Below, in pieces: positions 28,701 through 34,857 of a stretch of 50,759 nt of DNA. The stretch is from Candidatus Gorgyraea atricola (GTDB lineage Bacteria > Omnitrophota > Gorgyraeia > Gorgyraeales > Gorgyraeaceae), in contig JAVCCW010000002.1 of assembly GCA_030765235.1 (NCBI GenBank), positions 1 through 50,759 on the forward strand, read 5' to 3'. A program made the position numbers and the translations under genes. Within the stretch, counting starts at the first letter, position 1, and every line of letters begins with the position of its first letter. The notes beneath the pieces were generated by a model. It saw nothing but the letters and a program-made list of their open reading frames with translations. It made no database searches and had not been told where the DNA came from.

Positions 28701-31700
28701 GGAATTTCACAAACGAGCTCTATGCTCTAATCCATGATTCACTTGCACAGGGAGTTGTAAGTCAGGGCAAGCAACTGAGAAATGTAATAGGCGTTGATAA
28801 GCATTATCTCACAGAAGATGGAAAGGCTCGTAGGATTATCATCTATAGTCACATAACAGGCGAGTTAAAAGAGATAGAGCTTGAGGAGCCAATCAAGATC
28901 GACCGCGCCTTAACGCTTTATGCAAGTAAAGAAGCGCATAGGGAAATCTCTGAGGTGCTTGAGAAGAATGATATAGATGAGGTCAATCCTTATAAGTTTG
29001 CTGAAAAAGCAGACAGCAAGAGCGATTGTTATCGTATATGGAAACGCCAGGCAGTAATAAGTACTCCTAGCACTATCATTATTTCACAGGACACTGAGAA
29101 AAATAGCGTTACAGAGAAACTTAATGATGGTCTGACTAGCATTTTGAGTGAGGCAAAAAAAAGGGGACTTAAAGAGATACCAATTGTTGTTCAGCCTGAC
29201 ACAGGTACTGAGACACAGGGCGCTAAGGCATTTCTAATAGATGTTTCAAGCCCTGATTTAACACAAGCTATAGCGCATATAAGAGAGATCCAAAATACAG
29301 ATAGTGTGATCGTGCGCGAATATAAAGGTAATATTCGCTATTCTGAAGACGGAGGCGAAACAACATACGTGTGTGTATTTAGATACAATGTATCATCTAT
29401 TGCACGTGGCCATGATTATGAAGTAAAAAGCGGATATTTACAGTTAGCACCTACTCCTGATGCGCTTATTACATCTATTGCTAAGGGCGGAAGAATCATA
29501 GGATTTTCTGAAGAGGCATTCAATAAATTATACATTGATCTTGGAGATGGAAAACCCATTAGGTTGATGGGCATGGATAACGGCCATTTGGTTCTACGTA
29601 CAGGTGAGACCATGGCAAAACAATCAGCAATGTTTTTAGGGCTTAGATTTGCAGGCATTGATGTGACTTACGATGAAGCATACAGAAGAGAGTCTATAGA
29701 TAAGTCAAATATGACAGGTGCTGAGCCTTTTATCCTAGACGCAAATCCAAAGCCCGCAGGTCTTACACATACTAAGGCAACTGATCCTCTATACGACGGC
29801 CCATTGTTTAATTTTTGGGAAAAATCATCATCGTCTTTCGAGGATTTAAAGAACCTTCAAAAATCTGTCAAAAAGCCCGACGATGCTACGCCGGGGTCGA
29901 GTTATACGCTGTTGGATAAAGTGCTTGTGCCGCTGCGTGATATGGGGCTTATTCCGGAACAAGGGATTGGGATAGATGAATTGCTAGAGCAGGCAAATAA
30001 TAGAAGAGAAAAGAAAGTGGCCAAGAGCACACTTTACAGTGAGATAGCTGGCCTGAGGATTGCCGGAATAATTAAGCATAAGAATGGTAAAATTAGCCTG
30101 GCAGAGGCTTTTAAGTTTATCACTTACGATGATATTGAGCTCATGAATGCAGCTGCGAAAAAAGTTAATCCCAAGCTTATCCCTAAAGGTCTGGGTCAGG
30201 GCGCATTGGTTAGACGTTTAAGCGCAGAGGATAGGCTAAGACTACGTTCAGCAGTAAGAAAATCAATCCACGAAGAAGTAAAGAGGTACAATATTTTTAT
30301 AGATAATGCGATGGATTTTGCAGCAGGAGGTCGAGCACTGAATAGTGTTGCAGATTTAGTCAAAGATATCGCGTTAGAAAAAACACTTTCAGATGAATTT
30401 TTGACCCATTATTGCATAGATCATTTAATAGAGAGGCTGAAAGGTTTAACTTCGTCTGATCGCGATGCAGCTGAAGAGATTATTGCAAAGGTTTTACCTG
30501 AAGTAGCCAAAGAGATTATAGGTCAAGATTTAAGTACTCCCATAAAGAGCCTTTTTGATTTAATCTCGGATAAGGAAATAAAGAAAAACGCGCTTGTTGA
30601 TTTTATATATAATCTTGAGGATTATACAAACAGTATGCCTATTGACGAGTATGTATTTGACAATACCTCCAGGGCAATGGCATTTATTGCTAAGGCGCTT
30701 GATGAATTAAGGGACATGGGTGCTTCTGTTACTATTGGTACAGATAATGCAGATTTTTGTTATGCTGCATTAAAACGGTTCAAGGACTCTACAAAGAAAA
30801 CGCATCAAGATCAAAGGTCATTGAATTTAATAGCAGATGTCCACGAGTTAAAGAATCAGGTGCTAGATAGCGATGGTTTGGAAAAACTTGCAGCGAGATA
30901 TGAGAAGATCGTGCCAAGGCTTGCCAGGTTAAAGAGGTATTATGAGTTTAATAAGAAATATGGCGCAATATCAGCTAAACCAGTACATAAGGCCCTTTAT
31001 GGAAGGCGGATCCGGGTTAAATTTCCAGTAGGGCTTTCTCTTTCTCGCTGCAATCAGGATAATCCTGGAAAACACACTAAGTCTATTAAAAGCATAAGCT
31101 ATTGGTTAGCTGCCTTTAACATTATGAAAAATAATAAGGCAGAATCAGCTGGCACAGTGGATGTAACAAGGATAGAAGAGAAGGTGCTTAAATTGCATGC
31201 AAAGTCTTATGATGGTGCACCTGTAGAGATACCTTTAAAAGGAAAGCTCTCTTATGATGAGTTTTTTGATATGAAAGATAAGCCTTTTAGGATGATTAAA
31301 GCTAGTCTTAAGGCATCTGGCATTATAAAGGAAGGTTCTACAAATGTGATAGCTGATATATTAGAGTTTACAAATGGCGGAGGTTTGGAAATATCAGTAG
31401 ATACTATTATTCCTGGCGGCACTGGCCTGGGCACAAGCGGTGCAGTTGCAACAGCATTATGTACTGCACTTCAGCAATTACAGGTGGGTGAGACGCCTAT
31501 TACAATAGACAAGGGTTCAAAGATAGGCGAGCTTAGCGAGGTCCTGGAATGCTATTACCTGGATCTATTCAGTGGGCCACAGGATTGGAGACGTCCTATT
31601 GGCGGAGAGAGTGCGTTTAAGATATATACTCATAGGGCAGGAGATGGCCGTAGCCTTTATGATGAGCCAGATGTAAAGTATCTAGACGTTGATGTAGATA

Positions 31701-32770
31701 AATTTAATAAACACTTTATAGGATTTTTCCCTGGTTCTGGTTTTATAAGGGATTCAGGAGATAGATTAGGAGCTGTGTTAAGCCAGTACTTAGTTCGAGA
31801 TAGATTTGGCTATCAGGCAATGCTTGATGTAAATAAGGTCCAGGATAATTTTGAAGATACGCAGAGGACTGGTAATTTTAAAAATGTTGATCTTATGCTA
31901 AAGGCATATCAAACTTCAAGAAATATCATGGATCCTACAACACAGGAGCATCTGAAGAGGCTCCTTGAAAAGTTTGAGAAAGACATTAATAAGCTCGGCG
32001 CTCGCTTTGCATTCACAGGCTCACCAGGCGGTTTCATGAAGGTGTGGTGCAGGAATCCAAAAGATAAGCCACTAGTTGTGGAATATTTAAACAATTTGCC
32101 TAATAACAATGACCCTGCCTTTATGCATGATGGCAAGAACATCTTCAAAAAGGCCCAGGTCTTTGACCTGGAATTCGTGAATACAGGGTATGAGGTGGAG
32201 ATCGAGGAAGCAAAGAAGAGTCCATTCGATGGTCCAGGCGCTGCACCTGCAGAGTTTAACGACAAAAAACTTCCAGCTTATACGCCAACTAATTTCAGTG
32301 CACTGCAAAAGGAAGCTATGAACCTGATGCAGGAAGGCAGAATCGGCGATGCGTATGAGATGACCGATGATTTTATAGACGCAGGCCTTGGTGACGAGAT
32401 TGCAAAGGCAGAGGTGCTTCGTACGCAGATAATGGAAGGGGTCATTGTTGTAGCAGCAGCCAGCATAACGAATGTATCTAACTTTAAGAAATTTGTCCAT
32501 GAAGCAGTAAATGTGCAGAAAAAAGCAGTGGTGGTAATAGCTATGGATGAAGCTAAATACAACTATGTCAAAGGTATCGAAGGTATTAATATAAAGGTGC
32601 AAGCTGGGGCATGGACAAATAAATATGCTCTCAAGGAAAACCAAAAGATCAAATTGAACAACAGGCAAAGAGTATTGATGGAAATCTATAATATGAGAGG
32701 CGTTGATCTGAGCGTACTTGATAGCAGATTAAACAGAAAGACAACCAGGGCTATTGTATCAGGCGTCTAA
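19712..32770 (+). CDS. Giant exported multidomain protein (4352 aa) with HExxH motif, ATP-grasp-like regions and GHMP-kinase-like domain
   Basis: No named family covers the whole protein. Seen: a signal peptide with cleavage after ASA (residue 26), followed by LRAPMSF (32-38); HEWCH at 228-232 in a hydrophobic context, matching HExxH zinc peptidases; and long charged helical stretches through ~2250. A region at ~2260-2780 has IVIKGSWESGARN (~2507), VVIQEALLW (~2551) and EMRLFEPNTG (~2766), resembling ATP-grasp nucleotide and metal sites. A second ATP-grasp-like region at ~3150-3345 has IVVQPDTGTETQGAKAFLID and ILDANPKPAG. A winged-helix-like stretch lies at ~3440, and a GHMP-kinase-like domain at ~3765-4110 with PGGTGLGTSGA (~3900) and FTGSPGGFMKVW (~4102). 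The domain calls are by eye and need profile searches. The frame is open for 13 kb with uniform codon use. It has its own promoter. Confidence 0.85.
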   Translation: MYRTKINKVISIVTILIFFLTNFASAAPRSHLRAPMSFNKEMIAEQKDITEDTQSKTETMPVKMLKPVEVIDEKTGKKSIKYVVRRGQGKVVEAGKTIFSRLLKDYKIEVSDGASDSVKKVAAIHTEAGRTILSKYEKQGFVKEVLTEVKKARVSKNVEFVEDNDTLMDIAPASTDISDTQKKVTRFDLDLANRDVIDIEYGEDTNLTSKDPEILLGTLVLSALGQFHEWCHLSGMDQQLAIMKTFDLHDVMSQKEKNALYKVLDAGRIDGNNSFAMALKAQGNFGLAQEIEEEWNVESLLGIPSTVLHDVGVALSQQKAREFWNTIENSEGYETLKEALKSVFKDDGRRRYDNDKKEELLVNIERALKWKDQWALWLMGQELIDVAYDQQKVAELLRDTEDGDIDEKRRQIDAAITSSFDDDAEIGNIKRVSDKMREEDIMLVCGRVSRSFGNQMLLLSNSKKIKDLSPLRDITLKLEKAAKGVEELSPAVNRFRNLAFGVGKKKKVFLSQLKGAAWHMGRDLDDWVRERSEEINNEKEKEDQKHFGGRPDSYFENLTKKLYAKSIEIKKLLNEYEDTIKYADSKNSAYLILQQRFLPGETQRIAQLNYGQDAFPGKIEVLKDFFRKGSALRYATKGDATFTRPDGKKVTYSWLTKANHWIESIPLFIKERVIKETVIGPDGKEIEIEKTQTEVDQAGMEAFFRWVAEEAAKNCDEVMDSEHVTLGRELLVDELVKSDNKVGEKLEVLRKQFEKEKKKGLKSKRPSIARDLWNRLIIGGKVKTRLTRKQVEKISEEYGKEEAYRQIIIENALGERVAELGALIGKAYEDNIEDISLYKEQKSTPRINAVRDKVIKAGLVTADSELTSDLTEKAVALEEEAYKKRRPVTTVHILTTESAGMTGGFVQTWLESEMSMYNLIKGEGWEKEVEDKVDEYKQRLNALNMSVINDFGMWSEVEEAKVLNNLKKDDDAAAMGIVVSMNRPLAEEVAKLATLIEFYERRDKKVDLDNKEDPKEVDAYIKKNKKNLEETARGRVIDYNGSAIEDRVEILMEEGLSRKKAELKAIKENKDFKEDFDNFIRIEARAGLLLELHEENKDLALKEKAQEYLRNHTSLAKSIARREVIAKHRAWGLTSDVRYNYTASGAKKRYNLIYVPSRVDLGAEEMESIVRWFQWLSAKDEEAEIAGIEFYNQINEAGVVAKPWLEWQEIQKTAENASMEVGKAFAAMVSKTVRAVGVGDAQFMLYQMRLRRDKDRGAPPPSAGYAGYCVTKDGLFLAYVGGLLNERILTQMGIPKELHPLVKDIAKKLLRERSQFASEFEWETWAAKEILSEEKIDEFMRPYIEVRKKKVGLREEDILVMNLTKIAKVLGELGKPWEEVATADQIFENIGARMAQKVMIEDVEKIQRYMVTDKTSLIRRTLAKHGMRDGAIVVLTSEYKKVQDLRTSAGLRRKDQLAHIGDALVHQLLPEGQFLYYLDELGFTSLPKLETEKKKIQKLSGDEKKRKMRVLERRKMVSKAMYDDFKLVDGKDDEVIKKFEEDFKPAGHMADIRDVSSTRASTEDALHYHDDTRLEQIADQTAIRLAEYGLTEDQINTNAYVYGGELEKWAGIKDLPEKDRKKLLNSEIHYKIKGEPYSVSIKGAIHALVLKERGLYHSYMQAIQGSDVVDFDIDFPELLEIGYDYPKLIKLMLTGRPNSKLYVSDSGVGRINNSYTDEDIMMFFAACDNIAGPGKGIYTSIDKGWKVIEHLREENMMPKRQRSARILEALGKVADSDGDIGNIEEAQEIYYSIMDQIINRNEADQQMQDEITYKDYGRWRERDQFITEGLSRVNQGLGLDQLDFGTWLTMGGRYLVVGKSEEEIQKIREKFSKAINIISTRSSGTASNENVKVVNKQHENEIARALALPEFIPEAQKYKEKEMKEGSSKASEDAASEALKKRAAYRLKAIRFRAFGRREEGFEEVLKADEHKGKSFDHYIDEARGSLGALQSSMQELFDAKGRPEEQVEIRDRLNSHTGKFLAHAKLGLESIVNEIMPEGTDKEKEEKEKFLKNIKDLYTGREINIDIWRKIGGTYTDSKGDFGRLAEAAKGDKKKLEKIAEAGIELFYATFAIGQTIEFVQLERQNVEQDKLWHDLADFFGETIYDHMAPYLPYVLTKGEGYKDYTRDQLYALAVKKHKWLDDYFLSIYSNITDVADWSQEEKDAYFGNFKDGKEIVPVGNNAPTEAGRKWRSYGTKRQLAFNMSDGFHIPLVFPEFDPDIINADESIVVNMGFPPSRTHTATLIRKSAALNRQRLARGKRGAIIVANRYDEPQDVGGKKPVIMNKSGFICISKEQAVEALVKNKGYKRKDARKLVDKIEREDFIKSMMKNTRCKRRDAEKEAIRLQKKGVRISQGIMIAGRFTKPIKADNVIPYHQLELFEEGELQKLGLPATVQTLASFDASYDKALYKDIFEGSGVSTPAEIRWLEKYEKGKSEEEIIKLIIDGVPGTDYKGLKEFSKEFPDIVIKGSWESGARNLDTFTILKGGDLEKAAKFVYDVVHARSVLQNVVIQEALLWSPEVWASEGLLQMFVDRQIMEGNVSVKRESYPKDRIYATFRGIFSSPGPGQEYEMTHPILLMNLQVATNVGKGGTLECLLEEFIQPEYQKMILDDLKKKGILVNKAMTKYMEEKYPEIAEQKEGESDEVFALRKNTHLKDLRGVPYSWIPYLMNDFALKIEWETPGELVDVEPIYNEAGVRIGGRPILRDENGKRFEGKIKIIATEMRLFEPNTGIGLVPNFSQRQEAKEWRAALREGRDFNIDNVGIDDIRLLENIGVEPGEETRIANLGPSAFPPSSPGPRKTSPDKKLDVETKESTMLERAAEKARAALGMAKDQKFTIEQMSVLAKYWAIEQGQAIVDLNPEKFNIEDAIRNTSFIRLSKIVKAGLVKGLDLKNLNTNQNYYFTRIKDLAIEQAIGGERVAPELQIVPGKVKVKEAKKILGDLESFAIVHEGGRNFTNELYALIHDSLAQGVVSQGKQLRNVIGVDKHYLTEDGKARRIIIYSHITGELKEIELEEPIKIDRALTLYASKEAHREISEVLEKNDIDEVNPYKFAEKADSKSDCYRIWKRQAVISTPSTIIISQDTEKNSVTEKLNDGLTSILSEAKKRGLKEIPIVVQPDTGTETQGAKAFLIDVSSPDLTQAIAHIREIQNTDSVIVREYKGNIRYSEDGGETTYVCVFRYNVSSIARGHDYEVKSGYLQLAPTPDALITSIAKGGRIIGFSEEAFNKLYIDLGDGKPIRLMGMDNGHLVLRTGETMAKQSAMFLGLRFAGIDVTYDEAYRRESIDKSNMTGAEPFILDANPKPAGLTHTKATDPLYDGPLFNFWEKSSSSFEDLKNLQKSVKKPDDATPGSSYTLLDKVLVPLRDMGLIPEQGIGIDELLEQANNRREKKVAKSTLYSEIAGLRIAGIIKHKNGKISLAEAFKFITYDDIELMNAAAKKVNPKLIPKGLGQGALVRRLSAEDRLRLRSAVRKSIHEEVKRYNIFIDNAMDFAAGGRALNSVADLVKDIALEKTLSDEFLTHYCIDHLIERLKGLTSSDRDAAEEIIAKVLPEVAKEIIGQDLSTPIKSLFDLISDKEIKKNALVDFIYNLEDYTNSMPIDEYVFDNTSRAMAFIAKALDELRDMGASVTIGTDNADFCYAALKRFKDSTKKTHQDQRSLNLIADVHELKNQVLDSDGLEKLAARYEKIVPRLARLKRYYEFNKKYGAISAKPVHKALYGRRIRVKFPVGLSLSRCNQDNPGKHTKSIKSISYWLAAFNIMKNNKAESAGTVDVTRIEEKVLKLHAKSYDGAPVEIPLKGKLSYDEFFDMKDKPFRMIKASLKASGIIKEGSTNVIADILEFTNGGGLEISVDTIIPGGTGLGTSGAVATALCTALQQLQVGETPITIDKGSKIGELSEVLECYYLDLFSGPQDWRRPIGGESAFKIYTHRAGDGRSLYDEPDVKYLDVDVDKFNKHFIGFFPGSGFIRDSGDRLGAVLSQYLVRDRFGYQAMLDVNKVQDNFEDTQRTGNFKNVDLMLKAYQTSRNIMDPTTQEHLKRLLEKFEKDINKLGARFAFTGSPGGFMKVWCRNPKDKPLVVEYLNNLPNNNDPAFMHDGKNIFKKAQVFDLEFVNTGYEVEIEEAKKSPFDGPGAAPAEFNDKKLPAYTPTNFSALQKEAMNLMQEGRIGDAYEMTDDFIDAGLGDEIAKAEVLRTQIMEGVIVVAAASITNVSNFKKFVHEAVNVQKKAVVVIAMDEAKYNYVKGIEGINIKVQAGAWTNKYALKENQKIKLNNRQRVLMEIYNMRGVDLSVLDSRLNRKTTRAIVSGV

Positions 32771-32773
32771 CCT

Positions 32774-32800
32774 TTGAAAATCAGGAATTTGTGGTATAAT
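32774..32800 (+). promoter_or_regulatory. Extended -10 promoter for the TIKI/ChaN-like gene
   Basis: TTGAAA (32774-32779), 15 nt, then TATAAT (32795-32800) preceded by TGG, i.e. an extended -10. It starts three bases after the stop of the giant gene, so the next gene can be transcribed on its own. The transcript would begin just before the 46-bp palindrome. Confidence 0.65.
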
Positions 32801-32806
32801 ACTACC

Positions 32807-32852
32807 TTAGCAACCCCGGAGGTTGCCGTACGGCAACCTCCGGGGTTGCTAA
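32807..32852. repeat. 46-bp perfect palindrome in the 5' UTR
   Basis: Two 23-nt arms, left arm TTAGCAACCCCGGAGGTTGC then CGT, with centre GTAC. Each arm can also fold on itself (GCAACC with GGTTGC). It lies between the -10 box and the Shine-Dalgarno (AAGGAG, 32852-32857), so on RNA it forms a very stable hairpin directly abutting the ribosome site. Same length and similar arm as the palindrome in proS. Confidence 0.9.
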
Positions 32853-32863
32853 AGGAGAAATTT

Positions 32864-34582
32864 ATGAATAAAACTATCTCTATCTTAATTCTTTCGATAT
32901 TTCTTTTTACCAACACCACCTATGCAGCTGAGCGGTCGAGGCAGCTGTTCAGGAAAAAGAAGGTAGACTATAAGAAGCTCTCTACTCAAAAAGAAGAAAG
33001 CCTCCAAAAGCGCAAGGATGTTCTAAAAGGAGATGATAAGGCCCAGGATCGCAAGAAACAGGCCAGGCGAATTCTCCAGCATCATCTAAAGGATTTATCC
33101 CAGATAAATATCCCATCTGAACTTGGCAGGGTAACAGAGGTGTATGACGCAGAGAGGGACAAGGGACAAGGGACAAGGGACAAGGCGAAGGGCGTACTTG
33201 TTGTACATATCCAGGACCTGCACACAAACGCAGAGGCTCAATATAATGAGGCAAAGATACTCGAGATACTCATAAAAGACTATGGCATGAATCTAGTGTT
33301 GTCAGAGGGCGCAGAAGGAGAGGTGGATACCTCCAGCGTCTCAAGCTTTCCAGATGCTGAAGTCAGGGAAAAGACAGCAAGGATTTTTGTAGATTCAGGT
33401 GAGTTAACAGCAGAAGAATACCTGTCAATAACAAAATATCCGGACCTACCTATCTGGGGAATCGAAGACAAAGACATCTATTTTAAGAACATCATAGAGT
33501 TTAATAAGATCATGAGATTTTCACCAAAGTCCCAGGTCTTTATCTCTCAGGCCAAAAAGGCCTTGGAGAATCTTCGGTCAAAACTTTACACGCCTGAACT
33601 TAGAGAGATAGACCAGAAAGAGGTCCAATACGAGAATGAAGAGATAGAGACAAAGGAATATCTGGATTATATCTCCTCTTACATCACACGTTTCAATATC
33701 CCTACAGATAAATATAAAAATATCTCTCTTTTAATAGAGGCTACTGAACAGGAAAAGACCATAAACCAGGCAAAGATCGGCCAGGATTCCCAGAACTTGC
33801 TCATGAATTTGCAGGCAGCCCTTTCAGGCAGTTCCAACCGCAGGACCATGGATTTATTAATGGCAAAGGCCGAGCTCTTTAGAAGCCAGAAGATATCAGC
33901 CTTTTCATTCTATAGCTATCTAAGAAACCTTGCCATAAAGCACTTAGAAGATAAAATGGTGAAATACCCAGATTTGGAAGAGTTCGTGGATTACCTCACT
34001 AAGGTAAATTCCCTGGATACGACAAAGCTCTTTGTTGAAATGGAAGACCTGGCATATGAGGTAAAGCAAAACCTCGCGCAGACACAGGAACAAAAGACCC
34101 TGGTCCAGGGCTTGAGAAACATAAAATTTCTGGAAAACTTATTTAACCTCAAGATCTCAAATGAGGAATTAGACTATTATCTTAATAATAGAGATTCCCA
34201 TAAAGTCTCTTTTTTCAAAGACTTTCTAATACCTACTCTTAAAAAATATGGCATGCAGGCAACTATAGATTATAAATCTGAATTAGTAGACATGAGGCTA
34301 GAAGAGATAGAAGAGTTCTACCAGACAGTTAAGAAGCGCGATTTTTCAATGGTTGAGAATTCTACCAGAGAGATAGAGCGTCGTAATGCCAAGGTCGCTG
34401 CGTTAATAGGCGGTGGCTTTCACACAAAAGGCATAACGCGCCTGCTAAAAGACCAGGGCTACTCTTATGTCGTAGTCTCCCCATACTCTGGCACAGAAAT
34501 AGACGAGGAAAACTACCATTATCTCTTATCAGGAAAGCGTAAACCTTTGTCGGAACTAATAGATGAGTTTGATCAGGAGTAA
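32864..34582 (+). CDS. Exported TIKI/TraB/ChaN-like protein, unknown function
   Basis: About 572 aa with a signal peptide (MNKTISILILSIFLFTNTTYA, cleavage near residue 21). The start at 32864 is fixed by the AAGGAG site; an in-frame TTG at 32774 lies in the promoter. After a basic helical stretch comes VVHIQDLHTNAEAQ (~115-128) and LVLSEGAEGEVD (~145). The C-terminus has ALIGGGFHTKGITRLL (~510-525). Paired His-containing motifs at the two ends of a helical protein resemble the TIKI/TraB/ChaN (EreA-like) superfamily; this is inference and no enzymatic role is claimed. A period-7 word array (33154-33185) is translated at ~97-107. It follows the giant exported gene and may act with it. Confidence 0.8.
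   Translation: MNKTISILILSIFLFTNTTYAAERSRQLFRKKKVDYKKLSTQKEESLQKRKDVLKGDDKAQDRKKQARRILQHHLKDLSQINIPSELGRVTEVYDAERDKGQGTRDKAKGVLVVHIQDLHTNAEAQYNEAKILEILIKDYGMNLVLSEGAEGEVDTSSVSSFPDAEVREKTARIFVDSGELTAEEYLSITKYPDLPIWGIEDKDIYFKNIIEFNKIMRFSPKSQVFISQAKKALENLRSKLYTPELREIDQKEVQYENEEIETKEYLDYISSYITRFNIPTDKYKNISLLIEATEQEKTINQAKIGQDSQNLLMNLQAALSGSSNRRTMDLLMAKAELFRSQKISAFSFYSYLRNLAIKHLEDKMVKYPDLEEFVDYLTKVNSLDTTKLFVEMEDLAYEVKQNLAQTQEQKTLVQGLRNIKFLENLFNLKISNEELDYYLNNRDSHKVSFFKDFLIPTLKKYGMQATIDYKSELVDMRLEEIEEFYQTVKKRDFSMVENSTREIERRNAKVAALIGGGFHTKGITRLLKDQGYSYVVVSPYSGTEIDEENYHYLLSGKRKPLSELIDEFDQE
33154..33185. repeat. In-frame GGGACAA tandem array inside the TIKI-like gene
   Basis: Four copies of the period-7 word GGGACAA, translated as Arg-Asp-Lys-Gly-Gln-Gly-Thr-Arg-Asp-Lys, located just before the conserved strand GVLVVHIQDLH. 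The word is nearly the GAGACAA word of the intergenic array at 3436-3498. Confidence 0.85.
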
Positions 34583-34596
34583 TGCAAACTTTTCTC

Positions 34597-34626
34597 TTGA
34601 CAGGAAGGAGTGTGTTATAGTATAGT
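34597..34626 (+). promoter_or_regulatory. Sigma70-type promoter of the rimP-nusA-infB operon
   Basis: TTGACA (34597-34602), 18 nt, TATAGT (34621-34626). Transcription would start near 34633, about 225 nt before the rimP ATG, leaving a long structured leader. Confidence 0.7.
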
Positions 34627-34658
34627 AGGACTTGCGAAAGGGAGGTGTTTGAGATTAG

Positions 34659-34687
34659 AAGTGGGTGTTTCAGGCCCGCTTTTTTTT
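34659..34687 (+). terminator. Terminator-like hairpin in the rimP leader (attenuator candidate)
   Basis: AAGTGGG pairs with CCCGCTT (one G.U) around a 9-nt loop and is followed by at least six T. It lies only ~30 nt after the predicted transcription start. Leader hairpins with a GTGGG...CCC-CTTTTTT form are common before rimP-nusA in other bacteria. Because the operon lies downstream, read-through must be possible, so control by termination/antitermination is likely. Confidence 0.7.
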
Positions 34688-34691
34688 ATGA

Positions 34692-34735
34692 GCACTTGAG
34701 TTACGAAAATCTTTGATTTTCGTAACTCAATGTGC
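34692..34735. repeat. Leader hairpin A, AGTTACG family
   Basis: A 16-bp perfect stem (TTGAGTTACGAAAATC with its complement, loop TTT) extended by GCAC/GTGC after one bulged base. It is a relative of the hairpin at 34806-34850. Confidence 0.8.
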
Positions 34736-34741
34736 GAATAA

Positions 34742-34799
34742 ACCCCCACACCAATTTCTAAGCATACCAAAAGATGTCTGCTTAAATTGGTGTGGGGGT
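34742..34799. repeat. Leader hairpin B, long stem with CCCCCACACCAATT arm
   Basis: ACCCCCACACCAATT (34742-34756) pairs with AATTGGTGTGGGGGT (34785-34799). An inner TAAGCA/TGCTTA stem is offset by small bulges and closes a loop of about 14 nt. It separates hairpins A and C. Function unknown. Confidence 0.75.
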
Positions 34800-34805
34800 A
34801 AGTTC

Positions 34806-34850
34806 GGCCGAATAAGTTACGGCAATCTTCGATTGTCGTAACTTATGGCC
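34806..34850. repeat. Leader hairpin C, AGTTACG family
   Basis: ATAAGTTACGGCAATC pairs with its complement around TTC, with one G.U pair, and is extended by GGCC/GGCC after a two-base bulge. It shares the AGTTACG..AATCTTYGATT layout with hairpin A, and the changed bases remain able to pair. It ends seven bases before the rimP ATG. Confidence 0.8.
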
Positions 34851-34857
34851 CTCACTT

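Noticed and set aside
32774-32863. TTG start extending the TIKI-like protein by 30 residues
   Set aside because: This segment holds the promoter and the 46-bp palindrome; the ATG at 32864 has a Shine-Dalgarno and begins a signal peptide.
34646-34714. Possible leader peptide behind GGGAGG in the rimP leader
   Set aside because: The candidate GTG and TTG starts are too close to or overlap the GGGAGG, and the frame only crosses the terminator hairpin. No codon run suggests attenuation by a specific amino acid.
34583-34857. tRNA gene in the longest intergenic gap
   Set aside because: The stems here are long simple hairpins; there is no cloverleaf, TTCRA loop or CCA end.
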